Shown: piece after piece, positions 17,956 to 27,228 of the stretch | How positions within the stretch are numbered: position 1 is the stretch's first letter | How the letters are laid out: every line of letters begins with the position of its first letter | Assembly: GCA_039989855.1 (NCBI GenBank) | Contig: JBDXGZ010000001.1 | Location: 62,001-126,000, forward strand | DNA: 64,000 nt | Origin: CALFVT01 sp039989855 | Lineage (GTDB): Bacteria; Pseudomonadota; Alphaproteobacteria; Caulobacterales; Maricaulaceae | Direction: 5' to 3' | Notes under the pieces: model-generated | The model's database searches: none | What the model was told of the DNA's origin: nothing | The model's input: only the letters and a program-made list of their open reading frames with translations | Position numbers and translations under genes: made by a program

Positions 17956-17993
17956 ATGGCAGAGCTATCACAAAGCGATCTTCGTCATATTAA
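17841..17993 (+). CDS. Possible 50-residue ORF overlapping the tkt start
   Basis: ATG 17841 is preceded by AGGAG at 17829-17833 with a 7-base spacing, one of the better ribosome sites here. The peptide begins MVGFTFTNPYLLAYVTINRL and ends in a different frame inside tkt, 38 bases past its start. It could be a translated leader or chance. Unrecognised. Confidence 0.22.
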   Translation: MVGFTFTNPYLLAYVTINRLTSDALRSDEIFGVSVRNSNGRAITKRSSSY

Positions 17994-19956
17994 AATGTCA
18001 GGGGCGATTACGGCTCTGTCTATGGACGCAGTACAAAAGGCCAATTCAGGTCATCCCGGTATGCCGATGGGCATGGCCGATGCAGCGACGGTTCTATTTT
18101 CGAAATTTATGAAATTTGATCCCAAAGATCCAAGCTGGCCCGACCGTGACCGCTTTGTTTTATCAGCAGGTCATGGCTCTATGTTGATCTATAGCTTTCT
18201 GCATTTGACAGGCTATCCCGACATGACGATGGAGCAAATCAAGAACTTCCGTCAGCTCGGCTCTATCACGGCGGGACATCCCGAATATGGCCACACGCCC
18301 GGAGTTGAGACGACAACAGGACCCTTAGGGCAGGGTATAGCCAATGCGGTTGGGTTCGCTTTGGCCGAGCGTCAAATGAATGCGCGTTACGGCGATGATC
18401 TTGTTAATCACTATACTTATGTCATCGCAGGTGACGGCTGCCTCATGGAAGGCCTCAGTCAAGAAGCGATTGGCCTCGCAGGACATTTGAAGTTGAACAA
18501 GATGATTGTCCTCTGGGATGATAATAATATTACCATTGACGGCGGGGTTGATATTTCTGACAGCACGGATCAGCTTAAGCGCTTCCAAGCATCAGGTTGG
18601 AAGACGATTGCTGTTGACGGGCATAACCGCAATCAAGTGGCGTCGGCTTTACGGCGCGCGCAAAAATCAGATAAGCCGACATTGATTGCCTGTAAGACAG
18701 TAATCGGAAAGGGCGCGCCGAGTAAAGCGGGCACGTCAAAGGTTCACGGCGCACCGCTTGGTGATGAAGAAATCAGCGGCGTTCGTAAGGCTATTGGTTG
18801 GCCGCATGCGCCTTTCGACGTTCCTGAGGATGTTTACAAAGCGTGGGCCAGTCCGGGTCGGGCAGGTCGTAAGCAACATAAGGCGTGGAAAGAGCGTCTG
18901 TCCACAAGCGGCAACCGCACGGATTTTGAACGTGCCATGTCAGGTCAACTCAATGACGGTTGGAAAGAGGCTTTTGCCGCTTATAAAACTGCGGTCGCCG
19001 CAGATCAGCCAAAACTGGCCACACGCGCTTCATCTGGTAATGCGCTGAAAGTCTTGACTGATAGCCTTACAGATATGGTGTCGGGTTCTGCTGATTTGGA
19101 AGGCTCTAACAAGACGAAAACACCTGCGACAAGTTCGGAAATTCAGGCCAGCAATTATGGTGGCCGCTATGTTAATTACGGCATTCGTGAACATGCGATG
19201 GCCGCGGCTATGAACGGGATGGCCTTACATGGGGGCATTCTTCCTTACTCTGGGACTTTCCTTGTGTTTGCGGATTATTGTCGTCCGTCTATTCGCTTGT
19301 CAGCTTTGATGAATCAACGGGTTCTCTATGTCATGACCCACGATTCCATTGGTGTCGGTGAAGACGGCCCAACCCATCAACCTGTTGAACATGTGGCCTC
19401 ACTTCGCGCTATTCCTAACTTAAATGTCTTCCGCCCTGCGGATGCGCTTGAAACGGCCGAATGTTGGGAGCTTGCGGTGGAACGCGAAGACGGGCCAAGC
19501 TTGCTTGCGCTGACACGTCAAGGCCTACCAGCTATAAGAGATGATGCGAGTAAGAATATGTGCGCGCGCGGCGGTTATGTTCTTCGCCCCGGGGCTGGGA
19601 GTGATGACATTGTTCTGATGGCGACGGGGTCAGAAGTTCACCTCGCGGTTGAGGCGCATGAGCGTCTGGCGAAAGAGGGCGTTTCTGCGCGAGTTGTCTC
19701 AGTTCCGTGTATGGAGTTGTTCTTGGCGCAGGGTGATAATTATGTTCGCTCTGTCTTGGGCAAGGACTTGCCAAAGATCGCAATTGAAGCGGGTATTCGC
19801 CAAGGGTGGGACCGTTTGCTCGGTCAAAGCTCTGCATTTATTGGTATGGATAGTTTCGGCGCATCAGCTCCTGGAGCGGTTTTGTTTGAGCATTTCGGGA
19901 TTACGACTGATGCTATTGTGGCTAAATCAAAAGAGCTGCTTGGTAAAGCAGGTTAG
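17956..19956 (+). CDS. tkt: Transketolase
   Basis: ThDP- and Mg-dependent enzyme of the pentose phosphate pathway, 666 residues, the normal bacterial length. Motifs: SGHPGMPMGMAD, AGHGSML, the ThDP/Mg motif GDGCLMEG with DDNNITIDG about 30 residues later, then YGIREHAMAAAMNG and the second-domain THDSIGVGEDGPTHQPVEH. AAGGAA precedes the ATG. The sulfurtransferase gene starts 6 bases after the stop and sulP 21 bases after that, so the three may be one operon. Confidence 0.97.
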   Translation: MAELSQSDLRHIKMSGAITALSMDAVQKANSGHPGMPMGMADAATVLFSKFMKFDPKDPSWPDRDRFVLSAGHGSMLIYSFLHLTGYPDMTMEQIKNFRQLGSITAGHPEYGHTPGVETTTGPLGQGIANAVGFALAERQMNARYGDDLVNHYTYVIAGDGCLMEGLSQEAIGLAGHLKLNKMIVLWDDNNITIDGGVDISDSTDQLKRFQASGWKTIAVDGHNRNQVASALRRAQKSDKPTLIACKTVIGKGAPSKAGTSKVHGAPLGDEEISGVRKAIGWPHAPFDVPEDVYKAWASPGRAGRKQHKAWKERLSTSGNRTDFERAMSGQLNDGWKEAFAAYKTAVAADQPKLATRASSGNALKVLTDSLTDMVSGSADLEGSNKTKTPATSSEIQASNYGGRYVNYGIREHAMAAAMNGMALHGGILPYSGTFLVFADYCRPSIRLSALMNQRVLYVMTHDSIGVGEDGPTHQPVEHVASLRAIPNLNVFRPADALETAECWELAVEREDGPSLLALTRQGLPAIRDDASKNMCARGGYVLRPGAGSDDIVLMATGSEVHLAVEAHERLAKEGVSARVVSVPCMELFLAQGDNYVRSVLGKDLPKIAIEAGIRQGWDRLLGQSSAFIGMDSFGASAPGAVLFEHFGITTDAIVAKSKELLGKAG

Positions 19957-19962
19957 CGAATC

Positions 19963-20391
19963 ATGAAGGCGCTCCCAGACGCGGTTTTTGTTGGGCCACA
20001 GATATCGGCTTCGCAAGTCTATACTTTGGCAGAGCAAGGTGTTTTAAGCCTGATAAATAACCGCCCTGATATGGAAGGTCCGATGCAGCCGCCGTCGGCC
20101 GATATAGCGGAGCAGGCAGAGGCTCACGGGATGGGCTATGCCTATATTCCAATGGCAGGGGGGCTAACGCCTGAGTTGATCGAGGCGACACTGAAAGCCT
20201 ATGAAACCATGCCGCGCCCGATTTATACATTCTGTCTAAGTGGTATGCGCTCAACAGCCTTATGGTGCTTTGCCCATGTGGAAAAATACGGCGTTGACGG
20301 CGTATTGGACGCGGCGGCCGAAGCAGGCTATAGTCTGGAGCAATTAAGAGGCGGCTTGAGTCAATTCCTTGAAAGCCGTTCTAGTACCTAA
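19963..20391 (+). CDS. TIGR01244/DUF442 family sulfurtransferase-phosphatase-like protein (Blh N-domain type)
   Basis: 142 residues with a dual-specificity-phosphatase-like fold pattern and the loop CLSGMRS (Cys91, Arg96), a CX4R rhodanese-type site. The opening (VFVGPQISASQVYTLAEQGV) and INNRPDMEG are family features. In relatives this domain is fused to a persulfide dioxygenase (Blh) acting on sulfide/persulfide; here it stands alone. It is packed between tkt and a SulP anion transporter, which fits sulfur handling, though the substrate is unknown. Confidence 0.8.
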   Translation: MKALPDAVFVGPQISASQVYTLAEQGVLSLINNRPDMEGPMQPPSADIAEQAEAHGMGYAYIPMAGGLTPELIEATLKAYETMPRPIYTFCLSGMRSTALWCFAHVEKYGVDGVLDAAAEAGYSLEQLRGGLSQFLESRSST

Positions 20392-20412
20392 TCGTTTGAG
20401 AAAGGACGGTTT

Positions 20413-22158
20413 ATGCCGTCTCAAGACATTGTCGATATTCGCACTGTTGATGCGAACAAACGGTTCGTCGGTCCGTTTGGGGATGACATTGTCGCTGCGA
20501 TTATTGTGTCCGTTTTGTTGGTTCCGCAAAGCTTGGCTTATGCTTTACTCGCGGGATTGCCACCACAAATGGGAATTTACGCGTCTATACTGCCCCTCAT
20601 AGCCTACGCTATATTTGGACGCTCCCGCCAATTATCTATTGGGCCAACCGCTGTGATTTCTATTATGACGGCGGCTGTGGTGGTGAGTTTCCCTGAGGCT
20701 CAACGTCCTGACGTGGCTATTATTTTGGCGGGGATGACAGGGCTTATATTGATCGGCCTTGGGTTTATACGCGGCGGTATTATTATAAATTTTGTCCCGC
20801 GTCCTGTGGTGAGTGCTTACGTCACAGGGGCGGCGCTTTTAATTATTGTGAGCCAGCTAAAACATATTTTTGGTGTTGACGGTGAGGGACGAACGGTCGT
20901 GTCAATGCTGGCGTCTCTGGCTAAAACTATGAGCGGTCTGTCAGGTGTAACACTGATGTTAGGGGTTGGTATGACCCTGCTCCTTGTCTTGAATAAACGC
21001 TTTACACCAAGATTATTAGTACGAACCGGGTTGAAACGGTCATGGTCGCGTATGATCACACGTTTAATGCCTGTCATACTTGTCATTATGTCTATTGTTG
21101 TAAGTGCATTTATGGGTCTTTCAGATCGTTATAATGTGGCAATTGTTGGTAATATTCCCGCTGGCTTGCCGATCCCAAAACTGCCGGATGTTTCCGTTGG
21201 TTTACTAGAAATGCTGATTGTACCTGCGTTTGTTGTCGCCATCGTCGCATTTGTCGATAGCATGTCGATTACTCAAACCTTAGCGGCGAAGGGGCGGCAA
21301 AAGAGTCTTCCCAATAGTGAGTTGATGGGGCTTGGTGCGGCGAATATTGCAGCGGCACTCGGCGGCGCTTATCCCGTTAATGGGAGCTTATCACGCTCTG
21401 CCGTCAATGTGTCTGCGGGGGGGCGCACCCGGTGGGTTGGCGTGTTTACGGCGATTTTTATGGTCTTGGCAGCTTTGTTCCTCACGCCTTATTTACGCTT
21501 CTTGCCTTTGTCTATTTTGGCGGGACTGATCGTGGCAGCTTGTTTATCGTTACTCGATTTTCGTCAAATTTGGCGAACGTGGATCTATAGCCGTGCAGAC
21601 GGCATTACGGCCTTGCTAACATTCTTAGGGGTCGTGTTGTTCGGTGTTCAATGGGGTGTTTTAATTGGCGTCGCATTGGCAATGGGGTTGCATATACGTG
21701 CAACATTAAAGCCGCATATGGTCGAAGTCGGGCGTATTCCTGGAACAGAGCATTACCGGGACGTTGATCGTTATAATGTGGAAGTCGTGGACACGATTGT
21801 AACGCTACGCATTGATGAGAGCCTATATTATGCTAACGCACGTTACCTTGAAGATAGGGTCGCAGAAATTATTAGTGAAAATCCAAATATCAAGCACCTT
21901 ATTTTAATGTGCCCTGCGGTTAACCGCATTGATGCGAGTGCGCTTGATAGTTTGTTTGTTATTATGGGGCGCTTGAAAGCCTTAAATATACAATTGCATC
22001 TGTCTGAAGTTCATACTTTTGTTAAAGAACGGCTTCATAGATCTAACTTTTTGTCGCGGTTAACAGGAAACGTTTACCTCTCTCACCACCAAGCAATTAT
22101 AGATCTTGAGCCAGAACCTGATTGGTCACAATTTTCAGATCATATTGATATGCATTAG
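20413..22158 (+). CDS. SulP family inorganic anion transporter
   Basis: 581 residues: about 12-14 membrane segments in the first 420 residues, with the SulP signature at the front (LVPQSLAYALLAGLPPQMGIYAS near residues 36-58, of which the core is PQSLAYALLAGLPP), then a cytosolic STAS domain (about 450-560, with NRIDASALDSL). Members carry sulfate, bicarbonate or other anions; the neighbouring sulfurtransferase favours sulfate, but this is inference. Confidence 0.92.
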   Translation: MPSQDIVDIRTVDANKRFVGPFGDDIVAAIIVSVLLVPQSLAYALLAGLPPQMGIYASILPLIAYAIFGRSRQLSIGPTAVISIMTAAVVVSFPEAQRPDVAIILAGMTGLILIGLGFIRGGIIINFVPRPVVSAYVTGAALLIIVSQLKHIFGVDGEGRTVVSMLASLAKTMSGLSGVTLMLGVGMTLLLVLNKRFTPRLLVRTGLKRSWSRMITRLMPVILVIMSIVVSAFMGLSDRYNVAIVGNIPAGLPIPKLPDVSVGLLEMLIVPAFVVAIVAFVDSMSITQTLAAKGRQKSLPNSELMGLGAANIAAALGGAYPVNGSLSRSAVNVSAGGRTRWVGVFTAIFMVLAALFLTPYLRFLPLSILAGLIVAACLSLLDFRQIWRTWIYSRADGITALLTFLGVVLFGVQWGVLIGVALAMGLHIRATLKPHMVEVGRIPGTEHYRDVDRYNVEVVDTIVTLRIDESLYYANARYLEDRVAEIISENPNIKHLILMCPAVNRIDASALDSLFVIMGRLKALNIQLHLSEVHTFVKERLHRSNFLSRLTGNVYLSHHQAIIDLEPEPDWSQFSDHIDMH

Positions 22159-22299
22159 GTTTTGAGGGCACGTAATATAGGCGAATTGTACTTCAACTGT
22201 AAAATAGCTTTCTTTTTGGGCTAAAGCTTGATAGCCATGAGATAAGTAATGTGCAGCGGCGCCCCTCTTAGGCGACCTCACTAAACAAAGAGAAGCAAG

Positions 22300-23466
22300 A
22301 TGCCGGATCAAACTGTATCCGGACCCGATTCTGTGTCGCAAATTGTGCAGCAGTCTAAGGACCCGGCCCCGAACGCGTCAACGAAAGCGCGGCCAAAACG
22401 TCGTCGTCGACGTACTAAGACTCCTGTGTATGCAGCTTTGGATTTGGGAACAAATAATTGTCGTTTATTGGTAGCACGTCCGCACAATGATCGTTTTCGG
22501 GTCATAGACTCCTATTCGAAAGTTGTTCGTCTGGGTAAAGGTCTTGCTCACACAGGTCAGCTCTCAGAACAATCTATGGATGATGCCATTGAAGCTTTAC
22601 GGGTGTCCGCACGTAAAATGGCAGAACGAAATGTTACAAAGTGGCGGTGTGTTGCGACTCAAGCCATGCGGCAAGCAACAAATGGTGATGCATTTTTAAA
22701 ACGGGTTAAAGAGGAAACGGGCGTAATGCTTGAAGTGATTTCTCCTCGGGTTGAGGCGCGGTTGTCTGTTATGGGATGTCTAAACCTCATTGATACTGAA
22801 AAAGATGTTGTTCTCGTGGTCGATATTGGTGGAGGGTCAACGGAGATAAGTTGGGTTGATGTTCGCAAATTAAGAGCCCAAGGCGGCGTTCAGCGCGTTC
22901 ACCGACCCCCCATTAGTGCATGGGCGTCATTACCTGTCGGTGTTGTGACTTTATCTGAAAAATTCCCTGAGCAGGAAGACCGTGAAATGTGGTTTGAGGA
23001 AATGAAAGATGCTGTGCGTGGCCACATCATTGAGCGGGGTGCAAGTACGCGCTTTACAAAAGCTTTTGCTGAGGGACGGGGACATATTATTGGAACGTCT
23101 GGAACCATTACCTCATTAGCTGGAATTCATTTGAACCTTCCTTATTACCAACGTGACCGTGTTGACGGCTTGTGGATGCCGCAAAAGACAGCGGTTGAGA
23201 TCGCGCGAGATATGGCTTTTAAAGCGCCCAAAGAACGCGCTGCGGTTCCGAGTATCGGGAAAGATCGTTCGCAGATGCTGGTCGCAGGGTGTGCGATCAT
23301 CGATGTTCTTTGCGAATTATGGCCCTGTGAGCAATTGCGTGTTGCAGATAGGGGATTACGTGAAGGCATATTAATGGGTTTGATGGGGCAAAGTCAAAAA
23401 GTGCAATTAAAAACTAGTCAAAGTTCTGGGCAAGACAAGGCTGTTGGAGATGTTGGCGATGAGTAA
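22300..23466 (+). CDS. Ppx/GppA family phosphatase
   Basis: 388 residues of the actin/hexokinase-like ASKHA fold: phosphate-1 motif AALDLGTNNCRLLVA, phosphate-2 VVDIGGGSTEISW, and GTSGTITSLAG in the adenosine/phosphate region. The family hydrolyses polyphosphate or pppGpp. A Ser/Pro-rich N-terminal tail of about 44 residues with a basic run (RPKRRRRRTKT) precedes the fold; such tails are seen in alphaproteobacterial members. It overlaps rlmE by 8 bases, a conserved pair in this class. Confidence 0.92.
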   Translation: MPDQTVSGPDSVSQIVQQSKDPAPNASTKARPKRRRRRTKTPVYAALDLGTNNCRLLVARPHNDRFRVIDSYSKVVRLGKGLAHTGQLSEQSMDDAIEALRVSARKMAERNVTKWRCVATQAMRQATNGDAFLKRVKEETGVMLEVISPRVEARLSVMGCLNLIDTEKDVVLVVDIGGGSTEISWVDVRKLRAQGGVQRVHRPPISAWASLPVGVVTLSEKFPEQEDREMWFEEMKDAVRGHIIERGASTRFTKAFAEGRGHIIGTSGTITSLAGIHLNLPYYQRDRVDGLWMPQKTAVEIARDMAFKAPKERAAVPSIGKDRSQMLVAGCAIIDVLCELWPCEQLRVADRGLREGILMGLMGQSQKVQLKTSQSSGQDKAVGDVGDE

Positions 23467-24232
23467 GGATAAAAAACGACCTTCACGCCGCGTGTCTGGC
23501 GCGGATAAAAATGCTAAGATGATTGGCACATCTCCGACAGGCGAGCGCCGTGGCCGTGTGACGGAACGCATGGATAAAGACAACGCGACCCGTATGATGA
23601 CCCATAAGGTTAAAACCGCGCGGGGGCGTAAAATATCGTCTAAGCTTTGGCTTGAGCGACAATTGAACGACCCTTATGTGAAAGAGGCGAAGATCAAAGG
23701 TTACCGGTCTCGGGCGGCGTTTAAAATTCAAGAGCTGGATGATAAATTTAACCTCATTCGTCCTGATAGCCTCATCTGTGATTTGGGCGCGGCTCCAGGT
23801 GGCTGGACGCAAATCGCGATCAAGCGCGGGGCGAAACGTGTTGTCGGGATTGATGTTCTTCCCGTTGAAACGGTCGCCGGTGCGGAAATTATCGAAATGG
23901 ATTTCATGGATGAAACCGCCCCAGACGTTCTTAAAGAGCTGCTCGGCGGGCGTCCTTCATTGGTGATGTCTGATTTGGCCGCGAACACAACGGGCCACAA
24001 AAACACTGATCACCTTAAGACCATTGCTTTGGTTGAGGCGGCAGCGAATTTTGCTATGGACGTATTAGCTAAGGACGGAAGCTTCGTGACAAAAGTGTTC
24101 CAAGGCGGCGCGCAACATGAATTGCTTGATCGTTTGCGGTCGCGGTTTGAAATTGTCAAACATGCCAAACCGAAATCATCACGGGCAGGGAGTCCTGAAA
24201 TCTATCTCGTGGCGAAACATTTCCGCGGCTAA
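23459..24232 (+). CDS. rlmE: 23S rRNA (uridine-2'-O)-methyltransferase
   Basis: FtsJ-type SAM methyltransferase modifying U2552 of 23S rRNA. 257 residues with motif I DLGAAPGGWTQ, the K-D-K-E tetrad in context (SRAAFKIQE, MSDLAANTTG, SFVTKVFQGG, SPEIYLVAKHF), and a 60-residue basic N-terminal tail. I choose ATG 23459, inside the ppx stop region (ATGAGTAA) with GGAG 10 bases upstream; ATG 23450 is the alternative. arfB starts 3 bases after the stop. Confidence 0.94.
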   Translation: MSKDKKRPSRRVSGADKNAKMIGTSPTGERRGRVTERMDKDNATRMMTHKVKTARGRKISSKLWLERQLNDPYVKEAKIKGYRSRAAFKIQELDDKFNLIRPDSLICDLGAAPGGWTQIAIKRGAKRVVGIDVLPVETVAGAEIIEMDFMDETAPDVLKELLGGRPSLVMSDLAANTTGHKNTDHLKTIALVEAAANFAMDVLAKDGSFVTKVFQGGAQHELLDRLRSRFEIVKHAKPKSSRAGSPEIYLVAKHFRG

Positions 24233-24235
24233 AGC

Positions 24236-24661
24236 ATGAGTGATATTTTACATATCAATCGTCGTATATATATCTTGATATCTGAAATAGACTTTAAAGC
24301 TATTCGGGCAAGTGGTCCTGGCGGTCAAAATGTCAATAAAGTCTCCTCAGCGATACATTTGCGCTTTGATGTTAACGCGTCTTCTTTACTGGACGGTTAT
24401 AAAGCACGTATCCTTGCGTATTCCGATCAACGGATTTCGTCTGACGGCGTTATCATCATTAAGGCGCAAAATTCGCGCCTTCAATCACGCAATAAAGAGA
24501 TCGCAGTCGAACGGTTGAAAGAGCTATTGAAAGTGATCTTTACAGATAAACCAAAGCGCCGCCCCACACGTCCCACACGGGGAAGTAAAGAACGACGCCT
24601 TAAGAAAAAATCTGAACGCTCAGCTATTAAAGCTGGGCGAGGGCGTGTTAAGTGGGATTAG
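24236..24661 (+). CDS. arfB: Alternative ribosome-rescue factor, peptidyl-tRNA hydrolase ArfB
   Basis: 141 residues. The release-factor GGQ motif is at residues 29-31 in SGPGGQNVNKVSS, and the C-terminus is a basic tail (RRPTRPTRGSKERR onward, KSERSAIKAGRGRVKW) that enters the empty mRNA channel of stalled ribosomes. There is no codon-recognition domain, which separates it from RF1/RF2. It is cotranscribed with rlmE and converges with the hydrolase gene (4-base gap). Confidence 0.93.
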   Translation: MSDILHINRRIYILISEIDFKAIRASGPGGQNVNKVSSAIHLRFDVNASSLLDGYKARILAYSDQRISSDGVIIIKAQNSRLQSRNKEIAVERLKELLKVIFTDKPKRRPTRPTRGSKERRLKKKSERSAIKAGRGRVKWD

Positions 24662-24665
24662 CGTG

Positions 24666-25547
24666 TTAAGCTAACGCTTCTTTAAATAGTGCTAATTTGC
24701 GCTCCCAGGCTTTATTCGCAAGAGCTTCATCATAGACAGCTGAGTCGGGTGGGCACCAACCATGTTGTGCGCCTTCGTAAACTTCGATCTCAGCTTTACG
24801 GCCTGCCGCGTCAAACGCCTCGCGGAGGACGTCTTTATGCTCTGGTGCGCGCTTATCGTCATTGTCAGCTATGGCAACGAGGTAACTTGCGCTCATCGTT
24901 GGAATGAGCAAATGCGGACTGCTTTCATTATCCCGAACAAGGCCACCGCCGTGGAACGACGCACCTGCGCCGATTCGGTCAGGGCGTTCTGCTGCCGCGA
25001 CCATCGTCATGGGGCCGCCCATACAGTAACCAGTTGTACCGATCTTACGCGACGTATCAACGGATGGCTGAGCATCGAGCCAATTGATAAATGTGTTAGT
25101 GTCAGCTTTATTGGTTTCGCGTGTCAGAGCTCGTGCAAACGGAATGATTTTTTCACGAATGCCTGGAGTTCTAAAGCTTTGTCCCTCTTCAATAATAGGT
25201 GCTTTGACCTGTCGGTAATAAGGATTGATGACAAGGGCGGCGTAACCATCTTTGGCAAGGCGCTTGGCCATCATTTTAAAGGCAGGGCGGAGGCTTACAA
25301 TGTCAGGCCAAACTAGCACAGCCGCATGTTTGCCCGTAGCAGGATGAGCGAAATAAGCATCACAAGGGCCGTCTGGTGTATCGATGATAACGTCTTGACC
25401 GATAATATCTTCACTAGCTTCACTCGGCGCGCACCCTGCGAAAGCAAGGGATATCGCGGCTCCGCCTGCCATCAGACTAAACTCACGTCGGTTTATCTGT
25501 TTTTCGTAAAACCCTTGGTTTTCTAATTCTGTAATATCGTCGCACAT
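24666..25547 (-). CDS. Dienelactone hydrolase family protein, TAT lipoprotein
   Basis: 293 residues. A TAT motif NRREFSLMAGG (Arg20-Arg21) is followed by a lipobox AFAGC (Cys39). The alpha/beta-hydrolase core has GYCMGG (nucleophile Cys175, as in dienelactone hydrolase), an aspartate near 230 (ADNDDKR) and His262 (GAQHGW). The substrate is unknown; the secreted anchored form argues against a purely cytosolic catechol pathway. ATG 25547 is used because GGGAG lies 8 bases upstream; the TTG at 25562 would sit in that site. Confidence 0.85.
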   Translation of the reverse strand: MCDDITELENQGFYEKQINRREFSLMAGGAAISLAFAGCAPSEASEDIIGQDVIIDTPDGPCDAYFAHPATGKHAAVLVWPDIVSLRPAFKMMAKRLAKDGYAALVINPYYRQVKAPIIEEGQSFRTPGIREKIIPFARALTRETNKADTNTFINWLDAQPSVDTSRKIGTTGYCMGGPMTMVAAAERPDRIGAGASFHGGGLVRDNESSPHLLIPTMSASYLVAIADNDDKRAPEHKDVLREAFDAAGRKAEIEVYEGAQHGWCPPDSAVYDEALANKAWERKLALFKEALA

Positions 25548-25828
25548 TTTGTAATCTCCCAAATTTTATTACCTAGATTATAAGTAAAGTACCGCCATTG
25601 GTCGAGAGGGGGACGATCATCTCTTCGTGATGTGAAATATAAGAGAGCCAAAGTCGTAGGTTTAGAAATTGTATCATAGTGAAACAAAGGCCCGTTTTTC
25701 GTTAAGGCAAACTCCCTCAAGCCGCGAATTAATTGCGAAGAACTTATTTTATACTCGTAATAACTGTATCTGTTGGACATCAATTTTCACTAATGTTTTT
25801 AATAGAAATAGATATGTGAGAAGTGTTT

Positions 25829-26758
25829 ATGTTAACAAATTGGTCCAAAAAACATAGTGAAGGTTTTGGTGAAGAAACAATAATTTTTGGACATAGTCTT
25901 AGAGATTCTGGTTTGTTCACGGATGAAGCCTTGATTGCGTTGATGAAGAGGCACCCGACGGATCAAATGGATGTTTGCTCCATGTCTGATGACTCAGACC
26001 CTGAGTTTCTCAATCAATTCATGACAGGTGATTTTCGTGGAGTTCCGCCGAAGGTGCTACTCGAAGCCGCGAAAGATGGTCGTATATTCATGAATTTACG
26101 AAATGCGATGAATATTCATTCTGAATACAAAGTGCTTTTGGATCAAATGTTCGGAGAATTGTCAGAGAAAACGGGGTTTGAAAATTTCAAAGCCAAAGGC
26201 AGTATTTTGATCTCGTCGCCTATTTCCCAAACACCCTATCATTTTGACAAAACTCAAACGATTCTATGGCATGTGCGCGGTAAAAAACGCATGTATATCT
26301 ATCCTATGACGCCAAAATTCATACCAGACGAAGCCTATGAGGCGACAGCCTTGAGCTATCGAGTTGATGATTTGCCCTATGATGTGTCATTCGACCAGTC
26401 TGCGCAAATTTGTGACCTTGTGCCAGGTGAAGCCGTTGCTTGGCCGCTTAATGCGCCGCACCGTGTTGATAATGGATCTTTTTGTGTGTCCGTCACTACT
26501 GAATATTCCACGCGCGAATGTGTAATCAAGAATAATAACATGGTTGCCAATGCCGCGATTAGAAGAAAATTAGGCCTGAAACCTAATTATCACAAAGATG
26601 GGGATTTTAAGCGTATGGCTAAGGCAGGTGTAGGTGTTTTTCTTCGAAAAACGGGGTATATTGAACGTAACGACGAACCTGATATGGTTAGTTTTAAAAT
26701 CGATCCAAAAGCTAAAGGTTTTGTTGTGCGCACAGAGCCGTTTATCAGAGATTTTTAA
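25829..26758 (+). CDS. Cupin-like (JmjC/cupin_8-type) protein
   Basis: 309 residues. The centre carries an iron-type facial triad pattern: YHFD (His138, Asp140) and NAPHRVDN (His211), with ILWHVRGKKRMYIYP between, the layout of 2-oxoglutarate-dependent JmjC-like hydroxylases. There is no signal peptide. The last 90 residues form a separate basic-rich tail. Whether it hydroxylates a protein, tRNA or small molecule cannot be told. It is monocistronic, with ATG 25829 preferred over GTG 25823. The 281-base gap before it is AT-rich with no convincing gene. Confidence 0.65.
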   Translation: MLTNWSKKHSEGFGEETIIFGHSLRDSGLFTDEALIALMKRHPTDQMDVCSMSDDSDPEFLNQFMTGDFRGVPPKVLLEAAKDGRIFMNLRNAMNIHSEYKVLLDQMFGELSEKTGFENFKAKGSILISSPISQTPYHFDKTQTILWHVRGKKRMYIYPMTPKFIPDEAYEATALSYRVDDLPYDVSFDQSAQICDLVPGEAVAWPLNAPHRVDNGSFCVSVTTEYSTRECVIKNNNMVANAAIRRKLGLKPNYHKDGDFKRMAKAGVGVFLRKTGYIERNDEPDMVSFKIDPKAKGFVVRTEPFIRDF

Positions 26759-26927
26759 CACCGCTATAATTTAGCTTTGGTTGATTTCGCCCAAAGAGCT
26801 TTTCGTCATGGTTCTACACAAACCTCTTGCAGCCTGTGTCTTATTAGGTTATGTGGCGCAACAAATGAGTCTGCGGGAGATTTAACACCCGCTGTTTCTA
26901 ACCGAATATGAACATAAGGAGGCCCTC

Positions 26928-27107
26928 ATGGCGGTCCCTAAGAGTAAAATTTCTAATTCACGTCGCGGCATGCGTCGCTCACACGATAGCCTTACTGCTG
27001 TTAATTACGTTGAAGATAAAGATAGCGGCGAGCTTCGTCGTCAACACCATATCGACCTTAAGACAGGAATGTACCGAGGTCGCCAAGTGCTAGAGCCGAA
27101 AGGCTAA
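26928..27107 (+). CDS. rpmF: 50S ribosomal protein L32
   Basis: 59 residues, starting MAVPKSKISNSRRGMRRSHD, with the short basic L32 pattern, LRRQHHIDLKTGMYRGRQVL near the end. AAGGAGG at 26916-26922 is a near-consensus ribosome site with a 5-base spacing. A strong intrinsic terminator follows 18 bases after the stop. In many bacteria plsX-fabH follow rpmF; here enolase does. Confidence 0.95.
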   Translation: MAVPKSKISNSRRGMRRSHDSLTAVNYVEDKDSGELRRQHHIDLKTGMYRGRQVLEPKG

Positions 27108-27125
27108 GCCAAAAACGATTTATTG

Positions 27126-27157
27126 AGGTCGGTCTTTTGACCGGCCTTATTTTTTTG
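27126..27157 (+). terminator. Intrinsic terminator after rpmF
   Basis: AGGTCGGTC (27126-27134), TTTT loop, GACCGGCCT (27139-27147): nine pairs with one G-U, followed by TATTTTTTT. Confidence 0.92.
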
Positions 27158-27165
27158 TCAAAAAT

Positions 27166-27177
27166 TATTGCGCATGT
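27166..27177 (+). promoter_or_regulatory. Shared 12-base motif upstream of eno
   Basis: TATTGCGCATGT, found identically at 28942-28953 before pdhA. It lies 51 bases before the eno ATG, just after the rpmF terminator. It may be a promoter element or a binding site common to the two carbon-metabolism units. Confidence 0.35.
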
Positions 27178-27228
27178 TCGGTTAGATAAGACACAGCATG
27201 CCTTTTATGTGAAAATCAGGAGATTACC

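Noticed and set aside
25523..25783. 86-residue minus-strand open frame upstream of the hydrolase
   Set aside because: Weak start, runs into the hydrolase N-terminus in another frame, and shows no domain; probably chance in AT-rich DNA.
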